Source: Pseudomonadota bacterium
GTDB taxonomy: Bacteria; Pseudomonadota; Alphaproteobacteria; Sphingomonadales; Sphingomonadaceae
Assembly (NCBI GenBank): GCA_023433305.1
Contig: JAEZCZ010000032.1
Location: 1 to 19,804 of the forward strand
Direction: 5' to 3'
DNA: 19,804 bases
Below, piece by piece: positions 6,218 to 13,938 of the stretch; positions within the stretch are counted from its first letter, which is position 1; every line of letters starts with the position of its first letter. Below the pieces are notes generated by a model. The model was not told the DNA's origin. It worked only from the letters and a program-made list of their open reading frames with translations, and searched no databases. Made by a program: the position numbers and the translations under genes.

Positions 6218-8026
6218 TTAGACGGAGGGCACCGTCACGTCCATGCGGAAGCTGCGTTCGGCACCCGGCGGCAGGATCATGACGCCCGGCTTGTCGCGCA
6301 GCTCGCCCTCGAACCCGGCCGGGTCGGCGATACCCGCCCACGGCTCGATGCAGATGTAGTTGGCGCCGGGTTTCTGCCAGACGCCCAGCATCGGCAGGTC
6401 GGGGAAGTGGATCCACAGCCCGCCACCATGCGCGCCGCCGTACGACAGCCCGCGGCTGTCGAGCTGGTCCCAGATCAGCGCGTCGTCGGCGAACAGCTCG
6501 GGCCGCAGCGGCAGCTCACGCCCGACCACCGGCGTCGGCTCGCTCCGCCCGATCAGCCCATCGGGGTCGAGCCGCTTAACCGGGTGCGGCTCCTCCTCGA
6601 CGAACCGGATCGCGTGATCGCGCTTCGCCCCGCCGCCAGGAAGCGGCCAGGCAAACGCGGGATGGAAGCCGAAGCTGAACGGCATCTCCGAGTTGCCGCA
6701 ATTGACCACCGTCGCGGTCGTCGCGAGCTTTCGTCCGCCCAGCCGATACGCCACGAACAGCTCGAACGCGAACGGCCAGACCGGCCACGTCTCCGCATTG
6801 TCGGTCAACCGGAACGTCACCGCCTCGCGCGTCTGACGGACCACCTCGAAGCGGCTGGTCCGCGCGAATCCGTGCTTGGGCAGCGCATACTCGCGCCCCT
6901 CATGCCGATAGCGGCCGCCGTTGAGCGCCCCGACGATCGGGAACAGCAGGGGCGCATGTCCGGTCCAGAACGCCGGATCGGCGTCGGTCATGTACTCGCG
7001 CCCGGCCTCGTCGGTCATCGACCACAGCTCGGCACCGTACGGGTTGATGCGCGCGCTCACCGCGCCGTCGGTAATCGCGATCATGCCTTCGGCATCGGCC
7101 GGGGGGACACCGCCGCGCCCGAAGCGCACCATGCTTCGGCTGTAGCCGACCAGCCGATCGACATCGGCCTCGTCCCGCCTGATCGCTTCGCCCAGCACAT
7201 GCGCGGCGACCGCAGCGGGTTGATCGTCCCACACCGAGGCGGGCAGATTGGCTGCCCTGACCAGGCGCGGCGCGGCTTCCTCGGGCGGCAGGCCCATGGC
7301 CAGCGTGCCGTGCTTGCGCTCGCGCAGCCAGGTGACGAGGGCGCTGCCGAGGAGCTCCTGCCGCGCCAAGGCAAACCACAAGTCGTTGGTCAGGACCGTA
7401 TCGAGCGCCTCGCTGGCGGCATTCGGCCACAGTGGGGCAAAGGCCAGCTCCGCCATGGCGACGCCGTGCTCCTCCAGCGCCACGAGGTCGGCCGCCATCG
7501 CCTGCTTCTGGAGCTCGCGCCACCGCGACAGCTCGATGTTCCCGCTCGGCCCGAACCGGGCCAGGGTGTCGAAGTCGTCGCGATAGGCGTGCGGCTCGTC
7601 GAAGCTCCAGCGCCGCATCTGGCCTCGGCCCGCCCATTCGGAGAGGTTCGCAGCGCGGCGGCCCGCCTCGGCGTTCTGCTGCCAGGCGCCGCAGGCATAG
7701 TCGCTGCCCATGATGTTCTGCCGATAATAGCTCGCGAACTCATCATCGAACTTGGCCAATTCGGCCTGCAGCGCGCGGGTCGCCTCACCCAGCGCCTCGG
7801 GCCGCACTCCGTCGAACGCCGACTGTGCCCAGGCGACGAAGATCACGCGGAGCGCCTGCACGATGATCGGCCTCTCGATCGCGCCGCCGAAGCTCCATGG
7901 TCCCTCGCCGACGCGCGCGATGCCCGCGAACCCGCGCAGCGCCGCCCGTACCAGCACGATGCGCCGTCCGTCAGACGGCAACCTTTGCAGGCGGGCGCTC
8001 AGGTCGGCGGAGCCGCCTGCCGCCAT
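6218..8026 (-). CDS. Two-domain protein: unknown N-terminal region fused to aldose 1-epimerase-like domain
   Basis: 602 residues in one uninterrupted frame. The ATG at 8026 lies one base after the pheT stop (TAA-C-ATG), so translation is probably coupled; no strong ribosome site is visible. Residues 1 to about 314 are not recognised: predicted mostly helical, with at least ten tryptophans, no signal peptide and no membrane segment. Residues 315-602 are a galactose-mutarotase/LacX-like aldose epimerase: NPYGAELWSM, GHAPLLFPIVG (356-366), LPKHGFAR with His385, FGFHPAFAWP with His455, and CIEPWAGIAD with Glu561, the expected acid/base set. The epimerase part begins exactly at an internal Met (ATG at 7084), where free-standing relatives start. 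It interconverts sugar anomers or hexose-6-phosphates by analogy; the substrate is not deducible. It is a real gene fusion unless a missing stop reflects a sequence error. Confidence 0.8.
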   Translation of the reverse strand: MAAGGSADLSARLQRLPSDGRRIVLVRAALRGFAGIARVGEGPWSFGGAIERPIIVQALRVIFVAWAQSAFDGVRPEALGEATRALQAELAKFDDEFASYYRQNIMGSDYACGAWQQNAEAGRRAANLSEWAGRGQMRRWSFDEPHAYRDDFDTLARFGPSGNIELSRWRELQKQAMAADLVALEEHGVAMAELAFAPLWPNAASEALDTVLTNDLWFALARQELLGSALVTWLRERKHGTLAMGLPPEEAAPRLVRAANLPASVWDDQPAAVAAHVLGEAIRRDEADVDRLVGYSRSMVRFGRGGVPPADAEGMIAITDGAVSARINPYGAELWSMTDEAGREYMTDADPAFWTGHAPLLFPIVGALNGGRYRHEGREYALPKHGFARTSRFEVVRQTREAVTFRLTDNAETWPVWPFAFELFVAYRLGGRKLATTATVVNCGNSEMPFSFGFHPAFAWPLPGGGAKRDHAIRFVEEEPHPVKRLDPDGLIGRSEPTPVVGRELPLRPELFADDALIWDQLDSRGLSYGGAHGGGLWIHFPDLPMLGVWQKPGANYICIEPWAGIADPAGFEGELRDKPGVMILPPGAERSFRMDVTVPSV

Positions 8027-8027
8027 G

Positions 8028-10418
8028 TTATCCGCGTAGCTCTGCGCCGAGCTTCGCCGCCGCGGCGACGATTCGCTCCGACAGGCCCTTGAGCTCCTCG
8101 TCGGTGTAAGTCTTCTCGCCGGGCTGGAGCGTGGCTTCGATCGCGACCGACTTCTTGCCTTCGGGCACGCCCTGCCCCGCGAACACGTCGAACACGCGGG
8201 CGTCGACGATCTGGGTCTTGTCGGCACCGCGCACCGCGCGAAGCAGGTCGCCCGCCGGAAGCTCGGCGGGAACGAGGAACGCAAAATCGCGCGTCACCGC
8301 CTGCAAGGCCGGCGGCGCGTAAGCCGCGCGCGCCAAACCGCCGCCCTTGCGGGCCGGAATAGCGTCGAGGAACAGCTCGACCGCCGCGACGGGTCCCGCC
8401 ACGTCGAAGGTCTCGATCGTCGCCGGATGCAGCGCGCCGAACCGGGCCAGCACGGTCTTCGGCCCGAGCCGGAGCGTCGCCGACTGGCCCGGATGGAACT
8501 GCGGCCCCGCCTCTCCCAGCACCTGCAGCTTGTCGACCGGAGCACCGGCCTCGGCGAGCAGCGCGAGCGCTTCGGCCTTGGCATCGAACGCATCGAACGC
8601 CTGCGCCTTGCCACTCGCCCAGCCGCGCGGCTGCCTCTCGCCCGCGAGCAGGACCGCCAGCGTCAGGCGCTCGTCGCTGCGGCCGGCATCCCCGCGCAGG
8701 TAGCGGCGGCCGATCTCGAACAGCCGCACCCCGTCCGCGCCGCGATCGAGGTTGCGCTTCGCCGCGGCCAGCAGCCCCGGCAGCAGCGAGGGGCGCATCG
8801 CCTTCATGTCCTCGCTGATCGGGTTTTCGAGCGTCCACAGGCCGCCGTTTCCTTCTGCGAAATGATCCGCGTCGGCGGGCGGGATGAACGACCAGGTCAC
8901 CGCTTCGTTGAGCCCGCGCGCCGCGGCGGCGCGGCGCAACCGGCGCTCGAGCTTCTGCTCAGGCGTGGCGGTCGGGCGCGCGACACCTTCCACGCGCGGC
9001 AGCGCCACGCTCTCGACGCGGTCGAGCCCGTGGACCCGGACGACTTCCTCGACCAAGTCCGCCGCGCCGTCGACGTCCGGCCGCCAGCTCGGCGCGGTCA
9101 CGGTCCAATCCTCCGCCACGGCAAATCCCAGCCGCTCGAGGATCGCGCGCTGCTCCGCCGGCGCGATCTCCACCCCGCCCAGCTTCGCCGAGAGCAGCGG
9201 GTCGTAGGTCACCGTAGCCGTATCGAGCGGCGGCTGTCCTGCCCGCACCACGTCCGACGCCTCGCCGCCGCAGGTCTCCACGATCAGCGCCGTCAGCAGC
9301 TCGAGCCCGTCGTCGAGGAAGGCCGGATCGACCCCGCGCTCGAACCGCGTGCGCGCATCCGAGGCGAGCCCGAGCTGGCGCCCGGTCGCGCCGATGCGCT
9401 CGGGATCGAAGTAGGCGATTTCGAGCAGGACGTCGGTGGTATCGTCCGCGACGCCCGAGTGCTCGCCGCCCATGATCCCCGCGACGTCGTGCACGCCGCT
9501 GTCGTCGGCGATCACCGTCATCTCCGGCGTCAGCGTATAAGTCTTCTCGTTGAGCGCGAGGACCTGCTCGCCCGCCTTCGCTCGCCGCGCCACCATGGCG
9601 CCGCTGAGCTTGGCGAGGTCGTAGGCGTGCGCCGGCCGCCCTAATCCGAGCATCAGGTAGTTGGTGAGGTCGACCAGCGCCGAGATCGGCCGCTGGCCCG
9701 CATCGCGCAGCGCCGATTGCAGCCACTCGGGCGAAGGCCCGTTGCGCACGCCGCGTATCACCCGGCCGTAGAACGCCGGGCAACCTTCGGGATCGTCGGT
9801 GCGGATCTCCACCGGGCAAGGGAACGCGCCCGCGACCGGCTCGATGCGCGGAGGCTTCAGCGTCCCCATCCCGGCCGCGGCGAGATCGCGCGCGATGCCG
9901 TAGACACCCATGCAATCGGGCCGGTTCGGCGTGATCGCCACGTCGAACACCGGGCTGGTGTCGCGATACTCCGCGAACGCGGTGCCCACCGGCGCATCCT
10001 CGGGCAGCTCGATGATCCCGGCGTGATCCTCGCCGAGCTCGAGCTCGCGCGCCGAGCACATCATCCCGTTGCTCTCGACCCCGCGGATCGCGCTCTTCTT
10101 CAGCTCGAACCCGCCCGCCGGCACCACAGCGCCTGCCGTCCCGAGCACGCCGACGAGGCCCGCGCGGGCATTCGGCGCGCCGCACACGACTTGCAGCGGC
10201 TCGCCTTGCCCGTTGTCGACGGTGAGCACCTGCAGCTTGTCGGCGTTCGGATGCGGCGCGGCGGTCAGCACGCGCGCGACGCGGAAGCCGGCGAGCTTCT
10301 CGGCCGGGTCTTCGAGCCCTTCGACCTCGATCCCGAGCGCGTTGAGCTTGGCCGCGATCTCGGCGGCGGTCGCCTCGGTCTCGAGGTATTGCTTCAGCCA
10401 GGCGAGCGAGAACTTCAT
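8028..10418 (-). CDS. pheT: Phenylalanine-tRNA ligase beta subunit
   Basis: The structural and editing subunit of the (alpha-beta)2 enzyme that charges tRNA-Phe. It has 796 residues, the normal length. It starts at MKFSLAWLKQYL. Domains in order: N-terminal B1 with the EMAP-type tRNA-binding fold (FRVARVLTAAPHPNADKLQ, about 45-63); the B3/B4 editing region with PNRPDCMGVYGIARDLA; B5; the catalytic-like core (GADGVRLFEIGRRYL); and the C-terminal FDX-ACB anticodon-binding domain (VTRDFAFLVPAELPAGDLL to the end). The start codon overlaps the pheS stop in an ATGA, and the next gene begins one base after its stop, so three genes are tightly coupled. Confidence 0.97.
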   Translation of the reverse strand: MKFSLAWLKQYLETEATAAEIAAKLNALGIEVEGLEDPAEKLAGFRVARVLTAAPHPNADKLQVLTVDNGQGEPLQVVCGAPNARAGLVGVLGTAGAVVPAGGFELKKSAIRGVESNGMMCSARELELGEDHAGIIELPEDAPVGTAFAEYRDTSPVFDVAITPNRPDCMGVYGIARDLAAAGMGTLKPPRIEPVAGAFPCPVEIRTDDPEGCPAFYGRVIRGVRNGPSPEWLQSALRDAGQRPISALVDLTNYLMLGLGRPAHAYDLAKLSGAMVARRAKAGEQVLALNEKTYTLTPEMTVIADDSGVHDVAGIMGGEHSGVADDTTDVLLEIAYFDPERIGATGRQLGLASDARTRFERGVDPAFLDDGLELLTALIVETCGGEASDVVRAGQPPLDTATVTYDPLLSAKLGGVEIAPAEQRAILERLGFAVAEDWTVTAPSWRPDVDGAADLVEEVVRVHGLDRVESVALPRVEGVARPTATPEQKLERRLRRAAAARGLNEAVTWSFIPPADADHFAEGNGGLWTLENPISEDMKAMRPSLLPGLLAAAKRNLDRGADGVRLFEIGRRYLRGDAGRSDERLTLAVLLAGERQPRGWASGKAQAFDAFDAKAEALALLAEAGAPVDKLQVLGEAGPQFHPGQSATLRLGPKTVLARFGALHPATIETFDVAGPVAAVELFLDAIPARKGGGLARAAYAPPALQAVTRDFAFLVPAELPAGDLLRAVRGADKTQIVDARVFDVFAGQGVPEGKKSVAIEATLQPGEKTYTDEELKGLSERIVAAAAKLGAELRG

Positions 10419-11599
10419 GCCCGTGCTCCCACCCCGGCCGACAGCGTCGGCTGGTCGAAGGCGCTGAACCCATAGTGCTTGAGCCAGCGGACATCGCCGT
10501 CGAAGAACGCGCGCAAGTCGTCCATCCCGTACTTGAGCATCGCCAGCCGGTCGACGCCGACCCCGAACGCGAAGCCCTGCCACTCGTCGGGATCGAGCCC
10601 CGACATCTCGATCACCCGGCGGTTGACCATCCCCGAGCCGAGCAGCTCCATCCAGCCGTGACCGGGCGCGTCGCCGCTGCCGCCGAGCACGCGCTTTCCG
10701 TTCTCGATCGCGAAGCCGACGTCGACTTCGACCGAAGGCTCGGTGAACGGGAAGTAGCTCGGCCGCAGCCGCAGCACGATGTCCTCGCGCTCGAAGAAGG
10801 CCTTGAGGAACGTCTCGAGCGTCCACTTGAGGTGGCCGAGATGGATGTCGCGATCGATCACCAGGCCTTCGACCTGGTGGAACATCGGCGTGTGCGTCGC
10901 GTCGCTGTCGCTGCGATAGACCCGGCCCGGCGCGATGATGCGCACCGGCGCGCCGCCCCCGTTTCTTTCCACGACGCTGCGCATCGTGCGCACTTGCACC
11001 GGGCTGGTGTGCGTTCGAAGCAGCATGCGCCCGTTCGAGGACGCCGCCGCGCTGTTTGGCGCGGTGTTCGATACGGTGTTCGGCGCCCGATCAAGCGCTT
11101 CATTCGCACTTTTTTCGGGGAAATAGAACGTGTCGTGCATCGCCCGCGCGGGGTGGCTTTCGGGCATGTTGAGCGCGGTGAAGTTGTGCCAGTCGTCCTC
11201 GATTTCGGGCCCCGTCGCCACGCTGAAGCCTAAATCTGCAAAGATTTCAGCGAGTTCGTCCATCACCTGGCTGACCGGGTGGACCGAGCCGCGCGCCGCT
11301 TCCGGCGCCGGCAGCGTCAGGTCGAGTTTTTCCGTCGCCAGCCGCGCCTCCAGCTCCGCCGCCTCCATCGCCGCCTTTTTCTCGGCCAGGGCATCGGCTA
11401 CCGATTGGCGTAAGTGCTGGATTTTAGGGGCTTTTTCCTGCCGCTCTTCAGGACTCATCGACCCCAGGGTCTTGAGCAGCCCGGATACGCTCCCCTGCTT
11501 GCCCAGATATTCCACCCGCAGCGCCTCCAGCGCCGCCAGGTCCCCCGCCGCCCCGATCCGCGTCTGGGCCTCGCCCTCGAGTGTCGTATAATCGTCCAT
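10415..11599 (-). CDS. pheS: Phenylalanine-tRNA ligase alpha subunit
   Basis: The catalytic subunit of the class II enzyme. It has 394 residues against the usual 340-365. The N-terminal coiled coil (about 1-95) binds tRNA. The core shows EIEDDWHNFTALNMPESHPAR (132-152), LLRTHTSPVQVRTM (193-206), MFHQVEGLVID, RPSYFPFTEPSVEVDV (279-294) and motif 3 FAFGVGVDRLAMLKYG (344-358). The extra length is mainly a low-complexity insert at 163-190 (listed separately). The ATG at 11599 has only a poor ribosome site. It lies 42 bp after the AraC-type gene, and no terminator is seen between them, so read-through from upstream is possible. Confidence 0.96.
   Translation of the reverse strand: MDDYTTLEGEAQTRIGAAGDLAALEALRVEYLGKQGSVSGLLKTLGSMSPEERQEKAPKIQHLRQSVADALAEKKAAMEAAELEARLATEKLDLTLPAPEAARGSVHPVSQVMDELAEIFADLGFSVATGPEIEDDWHNFTALNMPESHPARAMHDTFYFPEKSANEALDRAPNTVSNTAPNSAAASSNGRMLLRTHTSPVQVRTMRSVVERNGGGAPVRIIAPGRVYRSDSDATHTPMFHQVEGLVIDRDIHLGHLKWTLETFLKAFFEREDIVLRLRPSYFPFTEPSVEVDVGFAIENGKRVLGGSGDAPGHGWMELLGSGMVNRRVIEMSGLDPDEWQGFAFGVGVDRLAMLKYGMDDLRAFFDGDVRWLKHYGFSAFDQPTLSAGVGARA
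11030..11113 (-). other. Low-complexity insertion within PheS (residues ~163-190)
   Basis: Between DTFYFPE and RMLLRTHTSP the protein carries about 28 residues rich in Asn, Ala, Ser and Thr, including NTVSNTAPNS. Typical PheS proteins have a loop of only a few residues here. The DNA contains two copies of CGGTGTTCG a dozen bases apart (in 11056-11085), suggesting expansion by replication slippage. The frame is kept and the flanking catalytic motifs are intact. Confidence 0.75.
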
Positions 11600-11641
11600 T
11601 GGGGCGCGCCTGTAGCGGGCGAGAGCGCCGCTCCCAACCCC

Positions 11642-12550
11642 TTATTCGCTCGAAGGCCGATCGGCCGTATAGCGCAGCACCGTCGGCAAGTCCGTCTCGG
11701 GCGCGGCGCCCTGATCCGCGAAGCGCAGACCCATGATCTTCTCGAGGATCGGGTGCGGCGTATCGGCGTATTCGCTCGGCGTCATGCCCATGAACGAGCG
11801 GAAATCGCGCACGAACTGGGCCTGGTCGTAATACTGCCCGTCGATCGCCTCGCTCCAGGTGCGCTCCGAGTCGAACATGAAGCCGGCGAGGCTACGCAGG
11901 AAACGCTGGCGGCGCAGCAAGAGCTTGGGCGGAAAGCCGAAATAGCGCCCGCACAGCCGCTCGAGCGACCGCCCGCCCATCTCGAGCCGCTCGCTGAGTT
12001 CGGCAACATTGGCGACGTCGGGATCGCGCAGCGCGGCCTGGCAGGCGAGGATGCGCGCCTCGTGCGGCACTGGGCGCGCGACGTGCCGCATGAGGAAGTC
12101 GTTGATTCCGGTCGCGATCCGCTCGCCATCCCCATCCGCCGCTGCGACGATATCCGAAATCGGGGCGAACAACTCGAAGGCCTGGTGCGTGGAGCCATCG
12201 ACCGTCCGGTCGCTCAGGCTGTTCGCCGGCTGGTCCACGAACTTCGACCATCCCGCCGGCTGCAAACCCAGCCCCCAGATGCGCGAGCGCGTCACTCCGA
12301 ACTGGATCGCCTTGCTCGTGGGCCCGTTCGCCACGAACGGCCATTGCGACACCATTTCGCCCGGACCGATGCAGGCGATCGGCGGCGGCCCTTCGGTGAA
12401 GCGAAGCGCTGCCCATTCGGGATGGAGGCAGTCGGTGACCAGGACGCCGTCGGCACATTCGATGGTCGAGGCGTAGAGCGCCGTAAAATAGGGCTGAAGC
12501 GCCTCGGACAGGCGATAGAAGCGCACCGATACGCTGAACTCAGCCCCCAT
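11642..12550 (-). CDS. AraC-family transcriptional regulator
   Basis: 302 residues. The C-terminal third is an AraC/XylS DNA-binding domain with two helix-turn-helix units: VAELSERLEMGGRSLERLCGRYFG, then the typical YYDQAQFVRDFRSFMGMTPSEY near 240-261. The N-terminal part (about 1-150) resembles the DUF6597-type sensing region seen in many small AraC regulators and probably binds an unknown effector. The start is ATG 12550, with a G-rich site (AGGGGCGGG) 8-10 nt upstream. The gene stands between the rplT terminator and pheS, and its target is unknown; AraC proteins often control themselves or a neighbour. Confidence 0.87.
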   Translation of the reverse strand: MGAEFSVSVRFYRLSEALQPYFTALYASTIECADGVLVTDCLHPEWAALRFTEGPPPIACIGPGEMVSQWPFVANGPTSKAIQFGVTRSRIWGLGLQPAGWSKFVDQPANSLSDRTVDGSTHQAFELFAPISDIVAAADGDGERIATGINDFLMRHVARPVPHEARILACQAALRDPDVANVAELSERLEMGGRSLERLCGRYFGFPPKLLLRRQRFLRSLAGFMFDSERTWSEAIDGQYYDQAQFVRDFRSFMGMTPSEYADTPHPILEKIMGLRFADQGAAPETDLPTVLRYTADRPSSE

Positions 12551-12761
12551 GTTACGACCCGCCCCTGTTTCCCGTTAAGGAATTGCATAAATGCGTGCGA
12601 ATACAAACGACTAAATTGTCGCTACGCGCGAAGGTCAGATCCAATTCGGATGCGTTTCCAATGGCTTCGCACCGAACCCGTTCATCCGGGCAATCCATGC
12701 AAAAAGGGCGCGAACGGCGATGCCGTCCGCGCCCCTTGTTAGAGCGTGGCTCTGACCGGCG
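12551..12761. other. Intergenic region between araC-type gene and rplT (211 bp)
   Basis: This contains the rplT terminator at its right end and, in the AT-richer 12580-12620 stretch, the probable promoter of the AraC-type gene on the minus strand. No RNA gene or repeat was seen. Confidence 0.5.
12701..12734 (-). terminator. Intrinsic terminator of rpmI-rplT
   Basis: A 13-bp stem with one G-U pair (12706-12718 with 12722-12734) and a 3-nt loop is followed on the minus strand by TTTTT. It begins about 28 bp after the rplT stop codon. This separates the ribosomal-protein transcript from the AraC-type gene and pheST. Confidence 0.9.
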
Positions 12762-13124
12762 TCAGGCGGCGGGCAGCGCCGCCTTGGCCTGCTGGATGAT
12801 GGCGCCGAAAGCCGGGCCCTCATTCATCGCCAGGTCGGCCATGACCTTGCGATCGAGCTCGATCCCGGCGAGCTTGGCGCCGTGGATGAACTGCGAGTAG
12901 CTGAGGCCTTCGGCACGCACCGCCGCGTTGATGCGCTGGATCCACAGCGCGCGGAAGTTGCGCTTCTTCACCTTGCGGTCGCGATAGGCGTACTGGCCGG
13001 CCTTTTCGACCGCCTGGCGGGCGACGCGGATCGTGTTCTTGCGGCGGCCGCGGTAGCCCTTGGCCTGCTCGAGAATCCGCTTGTGCTTCTGGCGGGTGGT
13101 TACGCCGCGCTTGATACGGGACAT
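12762..13124 (-). CDS. rplT: 50S ribosomal protein L20
   Basis: 120 residues, the family length. The basic N-terminus (MSRIKRGVTTRQKHKRIL) is the rRNA-threading extension. The globular C-terminal half, with LWIQRINAAVR and GLSYSQFIHGAKLAGIELDRK, is highly conserved. L20 is needed early in 50S assembly and in some bacteria represses its own mRNA. AAGGAG stands 9-10 nt before the ATG. It follows rpmI by 13 bp. Confidence 0.98.
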   Translation of the reverse strand: MSRIKRGVTTRQKHKRILEQAKGYRGRRKNTIRVARQAVEKAGQYAYRDRKVKKRNFRALWIQRINAAVRAEGLSYSQFIHGAKLAGIELDRKVMADLAMNEGPAFGAIIQQAKAALPAA

Positions 13125-13137
13125 GCTTCAGTACTCC

Positions 13138-13341
13138 TTAATCGAGCCCGTAGGGCGCCCACTTCTTCACCGTGCGCGCGTCGGCGTCGGCGAGGACGGT
13201 GGTCCCGCGGTTCTGGCGGATGTACTTGGCATTGTGGCTGATCAGCCGGTGGCGCTTGCCCGCCACGCCGTGCTTGACCTTGCCGGTCGCGGTGAGCTTG
13301 AAGCGCTTCTTCACACCGCTCTTGGTCTTCAGCTTGGGCAT
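13138..13341 (-). CDS. rpmI: 50S ribosomal protein L35
   Basis: 67 residues, very basic, starting MPKLKTKSGVKKRFKLTATG and containing the family pattern HRLISHNAKYIRQNRG. The ATG at 13341 has a perfect AAGGAG with 6-7 nt spacing, which decides against the in-frame extension upstream. It is the first gene of rpmI-rplT. infC, which precedes this pair in many bacteria, is not adjacent here; the upstream neighbour is divergent. Confidence 0.97.
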   Translation of the reverse strand: MPKLKTKSGVKKRFKLTATGKVKHGVAGKRHRLISHNAKYIRQNRGTTVLADADARTVKKWAPYGLD

Positions 13342-13518
13342 TTTCGTCTCCTTGTTCAGGGACACGTCCAACCAGCCCTGGCAGCCCTTTTGGCCAGACC
13401 GGCACATGAATCACGTGTCTGTGAAGCGCGCGCCCTTAAGCGCAAGCGGGTCCGAAGGCAAGCGCCTGACACCGGCGAACATGCTATGCCGCGCCCGAAG
13501 CGACTCGGGAGAGCAAGC
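13342..13518. other. Divergent promoter region between rpmI and the VOC gene (177 bp)
   Basis: It must carry promoters for rpmI-rplT (minus) and the VOC gene (plus). A CACGTG palindrome lies near 13410. No certain -35/-10 pair or L20-type translational operator could be assigned by eye. Confidence 0.45.
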
Positions 13519-13938
13519 ATGTCCCAGGAAAACCAGAGCCCCGCAGGCGGCGTCACCGCGCATCTGACGATCCCAGACGGCCGAGGCGGCGAAGCGATCG
13601 ATTTCTACAAGAGCGCGTTCGGCGCGCAGGAAGAGATGCGCAACCTGGCAGACGACGGCAAGCGCCTGATGCACGCGCATCTCAAGGTCAACGGCGGCTC
13701 GCTGATGCTCAATGACGACTTTCCGGAGTACCGCGAAGGCGGTGAGGCGTTGCCACCGCCTGCGGGGACGACGCTCCACCTTCACGTGCCCGACGCCGAC
13801 GCGGTGTGGGATAGGGCCCTCGCCGCCGGCGCCAAGGTCAAGTTTCCGCTCGAGGACCAGTTCTGGGGCGACCGCTACGGCCAATTGGAGGACCCGTTCG
13901 GCGGCACCTGGTCGATCGGCGCTCCTAAGAAAGGCTAG
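13519..13938 (+). CDS. VOC-superfamily (PhnB/glyoxalase-like) protein
   Basis: A 139-residue vicinal-oxygen-chelate fold protein of the PhnB-like group. Paired beta-alpha-beta-beta-beta units are seen: an N-terminal half with AHLTIPDGRGGEAIDFYKSAFGA and MHAHLKVNGGSLMLNDD, then TTLHLHVPDADAVWDRALAAGA, FWGDRYGQLEDPFGGTWSIG. Relatives are annotated as glyoxalase/bleomycin-resistance-like; the actual reaction is unknown and no resistance role should be inferred. The ATG at 13519 has GGGAGAG 5-6 nt upstream; an earlier in-frame ATG (13486) lacks one. It is the only plus-strand gene in the window, divergent from rpmI and convergent with the acetyltransferase, whose stop codon it overlaps. Confidence 0.9.
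   Translation: MSQENQSPAGGVTAHLTIPDGRGGEAIDFYKSAFGAQEEMRNLADDGKRLMHAHLKVNGGSLMLNDDFPEYREGGEALPPPAGTTLHLHVPDADAVWDRALAAGAKVKFPLEDQFWGDRYGQLEDPFGGTWSIGAPKKG

Noticed and set aside
4677..6221. 514-codon plus-strand open frame opposite prfC
   Set aside because: It is exactly antisense to RF3, a known GC-rich artefact.
6407..8092. 561-codon plus-strand open frame opposite the fused epimerase
   Set aside because: The epimerase half on the minus strand is certain, and the minus frame continues with normal protein composition, while the plus frame is Arg/Pro/His-rich without motifs. I keep slight doubt only for the part opposite the unknown N-terminal region.
13342..13440. L20 translational operator in the rpmI leader
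   Set aside because: Short GC-rich pairings are present but no E. coli-like L20 mimic structure can be assigned by eye.
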